Shown: positions 13,801 through 26,500 of the stretch, one piece after another
Layout of the letters: the number at the start of each line of letters is the position of its first letter
Numbering within the stretch: position 1 is the first letter of the stretch
Source of the DNA: Megaleporinus macrocephalus
Taxonomy: Eukaryota; Chordata; Actinopteri; Characiformes; Anostomidae
Reading direction: 5' to 3'
Assembly: GCA_021613375.1 (NCBI GenBank)
Contig: CM038720.1
Span: forward strand, 42,580,114 to 42,644,113
DNA: 64,000 nucleotides
Notes under the pieces: model-generated
The model's database searches: none
What the model was told of the DNA's origin: nothing
What the model saw: the letters and a program-made list of their open reading frames with translations, nothing else
Made by a program: the position numbers and the translations under genes

Positions 13801-16800
13801 GAACTCGATTACAAAAAATCATCGAAGCAAATTCTTTGCCTTGAAGATTCGTTTAATTCATACAACCATATACAGAGCTCTGCTTCACACGGATGACTTA
13901 CTGCTGCACAGCGCTTACCGTGTTGCCAGGAGTAATATCCGTCTGATCTAACCACATAACCACAAAAAATAAAAACCTGAACTTCATTCACATTATCGTT
14001 TTTATCATAGTTACAAACAAACACACCCTCACACACCATCTCCCTCACAGTGATGCATAAAATACACAGTAACTCAATTTCAGGTGGTGTTTATAACAGT
14101 TTGGAGCCTAAAATGCACCAAATCTAATACAGCGAGGAGATTCAGTTTAGTTTGTTTACAGTAAGAGGGTCAGTAAGTGTAGTATAGTAACTGAGTGTAC
14201 AGTAGCCAGTCTTGTGAACTTAGAGTATGATATGTAGGACTAGAAATACATTTCAATAATAGTAACTATTAAAACATTTTCTTTAAAACCTACTATATCC
14301 AATTACAGCAACACAATGTTAAGAAACCTGTCTTATTTATCTTATATATTTACTATTGCTCTTTAATTAAAAAAAAAAAAATTTTTATCTGATTACTCAA
14401 TTCATCGATGGAATAATCGATAGAATACTCAATGACTAAAATAATCGATAGCTGCAGCCCTAGTCTGTTGTTTTGTAGTATAATTAGTGCTGCTGTGGAA
14501 TCCTAATGGAGACGGACACATCTTCTGAAATATGAACCCAACATGTAAATAAATAAATGAATTCTTGTAGGCATATTTAGGATATAGACCACTAAAGTCG
14601 TACGTCATTTAATACTTACCATCACATCCCTGTAAGGAACTCTGGGTCTTATGAAGAAATGAAGTTTTTTTATATTCTTTATTCTTTATTCTGTATTTGG
14701 ATCCCCTTTAGCTTCCACAGTGTAGTAACTAGACTTCCTTACCGTTAAAAAATACGCACTGTGTTCTCTCAGAAAGATAACTCTGCATCCACTTCAAAGC
14801 TAAGGATGAAAAACCATAACATTTAAACTTAGCAATGAGGATACTATGGTCAATGACATCAAAGGCTGCAGTAAAATCCAGGAGCACAGCTCCAACTAGT
14901 TTCCTGTCATTGATGTGTATTAACTATTGATTGGTCGTGTGTACTAACGCAGTGCTCTGGTCTATATGCATGCTCTGCAGTGGTAAACAGTCCACTTCTA
15001 CTAAAATAATCTAGAATCTGATTAAAAACTATCTTCTCCATTAACTTGCTAGGAACAGGGAGTACTAATAGGATCAATTAGAACCAGTATGTTCTTTCCC
15101 ATTGTTTGGAAGTGGTATAATTTTAGACTTATATTTTTGGAAAGGCCCCACCAAATAAACATATATTAAAAATCTGGCATTGGTTTGGAGGGTAACCTAG
15201 CAACAAGTTTTTAAAAAAATCCATCTGTGCCTTCAGAAACTGAGACCAACAACTCTTTGACTGTAACTTCATCAAATGCAAAACAAGTTTTCTCTCTTAA
15301 TGCTGTTAACAATATTATGTGTGAGATTGGCATCATCAAATTGCATACAAGATCTTATACCATCAACCTTGTTAATAAAATTTTTAAAAAATAATTAGCT
15401 ATGTCATATGGCCTGATAATGAACTGACCTGAATATTCAACGCAAGTTTTAGAATTTTCTTACACTAAATCTCATTTAAAACGTAAAAATTTTTACTATC
15501 ATTTACAGAGTGGCTACTTTTCTGTTTGAAATATTCTTTCTTTTTAAAACCTCTTAACGATAATCAATAATAAATATATTCAAGAATATATCTGAAGATG
15601 TACAATTCCACCAAAGACAACCAAGGTTACTATATGAAAGCTTAGAATCTCTACTTTCCAGTCGTTTTGCCATTTTTTCTTTAATGTCATTCAGAAAAGA
15701 AATATTTTGGTCAAAAACTTCCTTGTCCAGAGTGTTAGTATGACAAAATATTAGGTACACTACGAACATTTTTTTTTTTTTGTAAAGCCATCTTTTGGCC
15801 AATATGGACATATTATACATCAAACAAACAGGGAGACCCTCAGACCCTCAGACCCTCAGAAATGTAGCAGTATTAAAAAAATAAAAAATAAAAAATAACT
15901 ATTCAAAAAAGTAGAACGCCCCCTAGCGCTGTTACAAGTTTGGCTCTCAGCCGCCACAGAGAAAAACAACAACAAGCCAGCCACATACCTCAGACTGTCA
16001 GCTTCAAAACAAGACCAAACTTTTTTATTTTTATTTTTTGTTGCAGTAAAATCTGTTGTTTTTATTTTGGTGAGGTTGGGGGACCTTTGACACCCTAAAA
16101 GGCCAGTGGGGGGATCACCTGTTCACTCTCTACTCCAGCTTGAATAACTTCAAATCAGGAAAAGAAATCAACTCCAAAGTTTTTCTGGTGACTGTAGACA
16201 CATGCAGACACATTTTTCTAAAGGAAAAAATCTTGGGGCACATAAACTCTATTTTTGGTAGCCACTAAAATTTAAATTCTAAAATAAAAATTAGAAAAGC
16301 GCCTGTTTTTTGTGTTCTTTTCAGCATATTTGGACCAATTCAGTTTTAACTCAATACCTTTTAGTGCTTCTAGTACAAATCTGAAGGCTTTTCAAGAACA
16401 TTACGTCATGAAAATCCCATCATGAAAATTTTTTAGTAAAAAGCTTCAAGATTTGGGTATGTATTGGAATGTAAGAGGTTATTATAATTTCTAAACAGCT
16501 TCCTGATTCTTGATTAGCTGCCATAGCTTTATCCCTTTTAAGCATCAGTGATCTTAATTCATTGTCAATTCATGGCGCATTTCCTCTTACCGACCTTTTA
16601 GGAAGTGGGGCATGTACGTCAGCACTAAATCTTTTATAGGACCTACGATAAATAATCCTAACTCCTGACTTTGACAGTTCGGTCATCCTAGTTAACACAT
16701 CAATAAAAAAACACAAACGGGGGAAACAGACGACTAGACGAAGGTGACAAACCAATAACAACAAATATAATGAGGTAATAAACATCAGTACCAGGCAAAC

Positions 16801-19800
16801 GCTACACTGAGACAAGGGCTATCAACACACAAGCACTGACAGCAGGCAGCAGTCTCTGGGCGGAGGCTATGGGGGAGGAAGATGGGGAGACCGATCAGAA
16901 GAAAACATGGAATAAGAAGAAGAGAAAGTTAATGAAGAGAGTGAACGTAACTGGCTGTGGTGGTCTTTTACAGCTGTGTACTGGATGAGGGTCAGTGTTA
17001 ACGTGACTGAAAACACGACCCAACATAACGAGTCACACGTCGCTGCCTGGGTAAGTACAGACAGGCTTCTGGTTAATTAGACCCTGTAAACACTTTACTG
17101 CTGCCTGAGAGGAGTGAGGTGTTCAGACCTGCTTCTTATTTAATACAGTTCCAGAACTTCATGAGTTAAACTTTTTAATATTAATTCATGTTTTTGGGTA
17201 ATTGTGGCTTTAAGGCGTCTACAGTGAGCAGTTTATCATCTCCACTACACCACCATACTAACCACTACACCACCATACTAACCACTACACCACCATACTA
17301 ACCACTACACCACCATACTGACCACTACACCACCATACTAACCACTACACCACCATACTAACCACTACACCACCATACTAACCACTACACCACCATACTA
17401 ACCACTACACCACCATACTAACCACTACACCACCGTACTAACCACTACACCACCATACTAACCACTACACCACCATACTAACCACTACACCACCATACTG
17501 ACCACTACACCACCATACTAACCACTACACCACCATACTAACCACTACACCACCGTACTAACTACTACACCACCATACTAACCACTACACCACCATACTA
17601 ACACTACACCACCGTACTAACCACTACACCACCATACTAACCACTACACCACCATACTAACCACTACACCACCATACTAACCACTACATCACCATACTAA
17701 CCACTACACCACCATACTAACCACTACACCACCATACTGACCACTACACCACCATACTAACCACTACACCACCATGCTAACCACTATACCACCATACTGA
17801 CCACTACACCACCATACTAACCACTACACCACCATACTAACCACTACACCACCATACTAACCACTACACCACCATACTAACCACTACACCACCATACTGA
17901 CCACCACACCACCATACTAACCACTACACCACCATACTAACCACTACACCACCATACTAACCACTACACCACCATACTGACCACCACACCACCATACTAA
18001 CCACTACACCACCATACTAACTACTACACCACCATACTAACCACTACACCACCATACTAACCACTACACTACCATACTAACCACTACACTACCATACTAA
18101 CACTACACCACCATACTAACCACTACACCACCATACTGACCACTACACCACCATACTGACCACTACACCACCATACTGACCACTACACCACCGTACTAAC
18201 CACTACACCACCATACTAACCACTACACCACCGTACTAACCACTACACCACCATACTAACCACTACACCACCATACTAACCACTACACCACCATACTGAC
18301 CACTACACCACCATACTGACCACTACACCACCATACTAACTACTACACCACCATACTTACCACTACACCACCATACTGACCACTACACCACCATACTAAC
18401 CACTACACCACCATACTAACCACTACACCACCATACTAACCACTAAACCACCATACTAACTACTACACCACCATACTAACCACTACACCACCATACTAAC
18501 CACTACACCACCATACTAACCACTACACCACCAAACTAACCACTACACCACCATACTAATCACTACACCACCAAACTAACCACTACACCACCATACTGAC
18601 CACTACACCACCACACTGACCACTACACCACCGTACTAACTACTACACCACCATACTAACCACTACACCACCGTACTAACCACTACACCACCGTACTAAC
18701 CACTACACCACCATACTAACCACTACACCACCATACTGACCACTACACCACCATACTAACTACTACACCACCATACTTACCACTACACCACCATACTGAC
18801 CACTACACCACCATACTAACCACTACACCACCATACTAACCACTACACCACCATACTAACCACTAAACCACCATACTAACTACTACACCACCATACTAAC
18901 CACTACACCACCATACTAACCACTACACCACCATACTAACCACTACACCACCAAACTAACCACTACACCACCATACTAATCACTACACCACCAAACTAAC
19001 CACTACACCACCATACTGACCACTACACCACCACACTGACCACTACACCACCGTACTAACTACTACACCACCATACTAACCACTACACCACCGTACTAAC
19101 CACTACACCACCGTACTAACCACTACACCACCGTACTAACCACTACACCACCATACTAACCACTACACCACCATACTAACCACTACACCACCATACTAAC
19201 CACTACACCACCATACTGACCACTACACCACCGTACTAACCACTACACCACCATACTAACCACTACACCACCATACTGACCACTACACCACCATACTGAC
19301 CACTACACCACCGTACTAACCACTACACCACCATACTAACCACTACACCACCATACTAACCACTACACCACCGTACTAACCACTACACCACCGTACTAAC
19401 CACTACACCACCATACTAACCACTACACCACCATACTGACCACTACACCACCATACTAACCACTACACCACCATACTAACCACTACACCACCAAACTAAC
19501 CACTACACCACCATACTAACCACTACACCACCATACTAACCACTACACCACCATACTGACCACTACACCACCATACTAACCACTACACCACCGTACTAAC
19601 TACTACACCACCATACTAACCACTACACCACCGTACTAACCACTACACCACCATACTAACCACTACACCACCGTACTAACCACTACACCACCATACTAAC
19701 CACTACACCACCATACTAACCACTACACCACCGTACTAACCACTACACCACCAAACTAACCACTACACCACCATACTAACCACTACACCACCATACTGAC

Positions 19801-21536
19801 TACTACACCACCGTACTAACCACTACACCACCGTACTAACCACTACACCACCATACTGACTACTACACCACCATACTAACCACTACACCACCATACTGAC
19901 CACTACACCACCATACTGACCACTACACCACCATACTAACCACTACACTACTGTACTAACCACTACACCACCATACTGACTACTACACCACCGTACTAAC
20001 CACTACACCACCGTACTGACTACTACACCACCATACTAACCACTACACCACCGTACTGACCACTACACCACCATACTAACCACTACACCACCATACTAAC
20101 CACTACACCACCATACTAACCACTACACCACCGTACTAACCACTACACCACCGTACTGACCACTACACCACCATACTAACCACTACACCACCGTACTAAC
20201 CACTACACCACCATACTGACTACTACACCACTGTGCCACTCTGAATACACAGTCCTTTGTTTGTATATGTAGGATCTGGAAGTTAAAGGTCATTGGGTAT
20301 TTTAATATTGTTTTAATTCAGTGTATGATCTGATGTTCTTCAGCTCCGGAGTCGGTTTCAGCAGCATCTGAATGAATGCAGGTCCACTCCTACTGCTGAA
20401 CCCCCTAACACACTGAACCACAGGTTACATTCCTCTCCACTAAACATCAGTTCAGTAACTACATTTAGAACCAGGTCGTGTGATGACCAATAATTACCTC
20501 TTAAAAATGACCACCAAACCTTTAATAACATTTTAAAGCAATAAATCCAATAAATCTTGAAAATATGAAAATATTAATCAGCCCTGATATCCGGCGGTGT
20601 TGCCCTCTGACAGCCCTTAAAGGAGCAGTATGTAAGATGATGTATTTAATATGTAAAGTATTTTATTAAAAAATATTCTAAAATGAGCTAAATCCATCAC
20701 CAGGTCAAAGACTTCAAAGGTGTACTGTGTTATAGAGATATCTACTGACATTAGCATGCTAACCAGCCTGTCATGTAATACCTCTTTGCACCTGAAGAGG
20801 TGATAGTGAGTCACTGTAGCATCACATCTGCCACATGAGTCGGTGAAGAAAAAGCTTGCAGATATGAATTTGACAGATGGTGGCATTTTACATATTGCTC
20901 CTTTAATGACTATTAAATATTTAACACTCATAACTAAACCAGATTATATTTAATCTTTTATTTTACATGTAAATACAGTGAAATGTTTGTTTTAGAGATA
21001 TTTGTGTAAACGGGCTCTAACTTCACTGTTTAAACTTGTTGGGTATGTGATTTTCTAAATCCTGAAATCTGAATGAAACATGTTTTTTAATGTTGTAGCG
21101 CAAACCTAGACAATAAAACTACTTCCAGCCTCTTTTAGGTGAGCAGCAGGTTCAGTTTATTTTGTTATTTGTGTAGTGAAACGTGTTTGTGTGTACGTCA
21201 TGCATGTTTACATGTTTTTATTGCAGAACATTGAGGTGACGTGTGATGAGAAGACTGCCATACGGTCCGTTACCTGCACACTGTTCTCCTTCCACTGTAA
21301 TCTTCTCATTAGAGCGTCTGGAGCTGATACCATGTACCTGATAGTCCTCTGCTTCTGTTTGTCCAACAGACGCACTGAGTGCAGTGTGGTGTTGCAGCTG
21401 AGTCAGCCAACCAGTTCAAACTGCATTGCATGCATCATAAACACTGAACAGGTGAACTGTAGCATACAGGGACAGGTATCTGCAGACCACGTGAAGAGAC
21501 TGGGTGAGTGCTGTCCCGCTGATGTAGGAATAAAAC

Positions 21537-21571
<35 letters not shown>

Positions 21572-23473
21572 CACTGTCCACTGTATCAGCTCCACTGACC
21601 ATACAGGACCTCCACTCACTGTCCACTGTATCAGCTCCACTGACCATACAGGACCTACACTCACTGTCCACTGTATCAGCTCCACTGACCAAACAGGACC
21701 TCCACTCACTGTCCACTGTATCAGCTCCACTGACCAAACAGGACCTCCACTCACTGTCCACTGTATCAGCTCCACTGACCATACAGGAGCTCCACTTACA
21801 GACTGTAGTTCATCTGATTCTCTGTATACTTTAATACTCTGTTCTTTAATGATTAGGACCCCCACAGGACCACCACAGAGCAGATACTATTAGGGAGGTG
21901 GATCATTCTCAGCACTGCAGTGACACTGACGTGGTGGTGGTGTGTTAGTTAATGTGTGTTGTGCTGGTGTGAGTGGATCAGACACAGCAGTGCTGCTGCT
22001 GGAGTGTTTTAACACCTCAGTGTCACTGCTGAACTGAGAATCGTCCACCAACCAAAACTATCTGGACAGCAGTGTCCTGTGGGCGGCGTCCTGTGTCCAC
22101 TGATGAAGAACTAGAAAAACACAAACTGTGCAGCAGCAGATGAGCTACTGTCTCTGACTTTACATCTACAAGGTGGAGTGGACAACACACACTAACACAC
22201 GATCCACCTCCCTAATAGTATCTGCTCTGTGGTGGTCCTGTGGGGGTCCTGATCATTAAAGAACAGAGTAATGAAGTATACAGAGAATCAGATGAACTAT
22301 AGTCTGTAAGTGTAGCTCCTGTATGGTCAGTGGAGCTGATACAGTGGACAGTGAGTGGAGGTCCTGTATGGTCAGTGGAGCTGATACAGTGGACAGTGAG
22401 TGGAGGTCCTGTATGGTCAGTGGAGCTGATACAGTGGACAGTGAGTGGAGGTCCTGTATGGTCAGTGGAGCTGATACAGTGGACAGTGAGTGTAGGTCCT
22501 GTATGGTCAGTGGAGCTGATGGAGTGGACAGTGAGTGTAGGTCCTGTATGGTCAGTGGAGCTGATGGAGTGGACAATGAGTGTAGGTCCTGTATGGTCAG
22601 TGGAGCTGATGGAGTGGACAGTGAGTGTAGGTCCTGTATGGTCAGTGGAGCTGATGGAGTGGACAGTGAGTGTAGGTCCTGTATGGTCAGTGGAGCTGAT
22701 ACAGTGGACAGTGAGTGTAGGTCCTGTATGGTCAGTGGAGCTGATACAGTGGACAGTGAGTGTAGGTCCTATATGGTCAGTGGAGATGGATGTTTGTGTG
22801 TATGAATAAATATGTATGTTATCAAAAATAGTATGTTTTGAATAAAGTGAGCTGTAACCGCTAAGCAGCTGCCTCTGCACCCGACAGTATGTTGGAGTTG
22901 TCGCAGCAGTGATGCAGCACCCCCAGCTGGAAGCTCTGAGAAGTGTAACAGTTCTCTCAGCTTTGACTGTGTCTGTAATACCACAGCCACAGTTCGGATT
23001 TCAGGGTAAGTTCAAAGGTACTACTATGAATTCTCTTTAGCAGTATTAGCAGTATTAGCAGTATTAGCAGTATTAGCAGTACTTCCTTAAATAATAATAT
23101 TATACACGTTGCACAAATATTGCATGTACATTAAAATGTGTTACTGCATTATTTCGGCAGTTTTATCAGCGACTACATGCACCATTCCTGGGGATTTCAG
23201 ACCCAGATGAACTGCAGCTGTATCTATGGTATGTATAGCAAACACATGATAGAAATAATATCAGTATTACATATGATTATTTGGTACTGCTGTATTTTAC
23301 AGTACAGTAAGTAATTAGTATTTCATAGTTAAATATGTGATACTTATAGCACATTTATTAGATGTGTGAGCTATACATAAGTCATATTCTGGTACATACC
23401 TTGCATTTGCAAAGTAATTAACATAAGGTACGTACTTCATAATTCTGAATATGTTGCCTGAGACATTGTTTTG

Positions 23474-23559
<86 letters not shown>

Positions 23560-26500
23560 GTATATAATATAGAATATAATATAGAACTGATAATAATACT
23601 GGGTTGTTTAGGAGAAGCTTGGAAAGAGTTAAATAAACACACTGACGTATGGAAAACACTACTTACTCTATTAATACTGATTAATATTTAATAATAAAGT
23701 GTAAAAGCTCTACTTACTCTATTAATACTGATTAATATTTAATAATAAAGTGTAAAAGCTCTACTTACTCTATTAATACTGATTAATATTTAATAATAAA
23801 GTGTAAAAGCACTACTTACTCTATTAATACTGATTAATATTTAATAATAAAGTGTAAAAGCTCTACTTACTCTATTAATACTGATTGATATTTAATAATA
23901 AAGTGTAAAAGCACTACTTACTCTATTAATACTGATTAATATTTAATAATAAAGTGTAAAAGCACTACTTACTCTATTAATACTGATTAATATTTAATAA
24001 TAAAGTGTAAAAGCTCTACTTACTCTATTAATACTGATTAATATTTAATAATAAAGTGTAAAAGCTCTACTTACTCTATTAATACTGATTAATATTTAAT
24101 AATAAAGTGTAAAAGCTCTACTTACTCTATTAATACTGATAAATATTTAATAATAAAGTGTAAAAGTACTACTTACTCTATTAATACTGTTTAATATTTA
24201 ATAATAAAGTGTAAAAGCTCTACTTACTCTATTAATACTGATTAATATTTAATAATAAAGAGCAAAAGCTCTACTTACTCTATTAATACTGTTTAATATT
24301 TAATAATAAAGTGTAAAAGCACTACTTACTCTATTAATACTGTTTAATATTTAATAATAAAGTGTAAAAGCTCTACTTACTCTATTAATACTGATTAATA
24401 TTTAATAATAAAGTGTAAAAGCTCTACTTACTCTATTAATACTGATTAATATTTAATAATAAAGTGTAAAAGTACTACTTACTCTATTAATACTGTTTAG
24501 TATTTAATAATAAAGTGTAAAAGCTCTACTTACTCTATTAATACTGTTTAATATTTAATAATAAAGTGTAAAAGCTCTACTTACTCTATTAATACTGTTT
24601 AATATTTAATAATAAAGTGTAAAAGCACTACTTACTCTATTAATACTGTTTAATATTTAATAATAAAGTGTAAAAGCTCTACTTACTCTATTAATACTGA
24701 TTAATATTTAATAATAAAGTGTAAAAGCTCTACTTACTCTATTAATACTGATTAATATTTAATAATAAAGTGTAAAAGTACTACTTACTCTATTAATACT
24801 GTTTAGTATTTAATAATAAAGTGTAAAAGCTCTACTTACTCTATTAATACTGTTTAATATTTAATAATAAAGTGTAAAAGCTCTACTTACTCTATTAATA
24901 CTGATTAATATTTAATAATAAAGTGTAAAAGCTCTACTTACTCTATTAATACTGATTAATATTTAATAATAAAGTGTAAAAGCTCTACTTACTCTATTAA
25001 TACCTATTAATATTTAATAATAAAGTGTAAAAGCTCTACTTACTCTATTAATACTGATTAATATTTAATAATAAAGTGTAAAAGCTCTACTTACTCTATT
25101 AATACTGATAAATATTTAATAATAAAGTGTAAAAGTACTACTTACTCTATTAATACTGTTTAATATTTAATAATAAAGTGTAAAAGCACTACTTACTCTA
25201 TTAATACTGATTATTATTTAATAATAAAGTGTAAAAGCTCTACTTACTCTATTAATACTGTTTAATATTTAATAACAAAGTGTAAAAGCTCTACTTACTC
25301 TATTAATACTGTTTAATATTTAATAATAAAGTGTAAAAGCTCTACTTACTCTATTAATACTGATTATTATTTAATAATAAAGTGTAAAAGCTCTACTTAC
25401 TCTATTAATACTGATTATTATTTAATAATAAAGTGTAAAAGCTCTACTTACTCTATTAATACTGTTTAATATTTAATAACAAAGTGTAAAAGCTCTACTT
25501 ACTCTATTAATACTGTTTAATATTTAATAATAAAGTGTAAAAGCTCTACTTACTCTATTAATACTGATTATTATTTAATAATAAAGTGTAAAAGCTCTAC
25601 TTACTCTATTAATACTGTTTAATATTTAATAACAAAGTGTAAAAGCTCTACTTACTCTATTAATACTGATTAATATTAAATAATAAAGTGTAAACGTACT
25701 ACTTACTCTATTAATACTGATTAATATTTAATAATAAAGTGTAAAAGCTCTACTTACTCTATTAATACTGATTAATATTTAATAATAAAGAGCAAAAGCT
25801 CTACTTACTCTATTAATACTGATTAATATTTAATAATAAAGTGTAAAAACTCTACTTACTCTATTAATACTGTTTAATATTTAATAATAAAGTGTAAAAG
25901 CTCTACTTACTCTATTAATACTGTTTAATATTTAATAATAAAGTGTAAAAGCACTACTTACTCTATTAATACTGTTTAATATTTAATAATAAAGTGTAAA
26001 AGCTCTACTTACTCTATTAATACTGATTAATATTTAATAATAAAGTGTAAAAGCTCTACTTACTCTATTAATACTGATTAATATTTAATAATAAAGTGTA
26101 AAAGTACTACTTACTCTATTAATACTGTTTAGTATTTAATAATAAAGTGTAAAAGCTCTACTTACTCTATTAATACTGTTTAATATTTAATAATAAAGTG
26201 TAAAAGCTCTACTTACTCTATTAATACTGATTAATATTTAATAATAAAGTGTAAAAGCTCTACTTACTCTATTAATACTGATTAATATTTAATAATAAAG
26301 TGTAAAAGCTCTACTTACTCTATTAATACTGATTAATATTTAATAATAAAGTGTAAAAGCTCTACTTACTCTATTAATACTGTTTAATTTTAATAATAAA
26401 GTGTAAAAGCTCTACTTACTCTATTAATACTGATTAATATTTAATAATAAAGTGTAAAAGCTCTACTTACTCTATTAATACTGATTAATATTTAATAATA

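Noticed and set aside
17238..20236. CRISPR-like or tRNA gene array
   Set aside because: 20-bp units are contiguous with no spacers, and no B box or cloverleaf can be formed. It is a minisatellite in vertebrate DNA.
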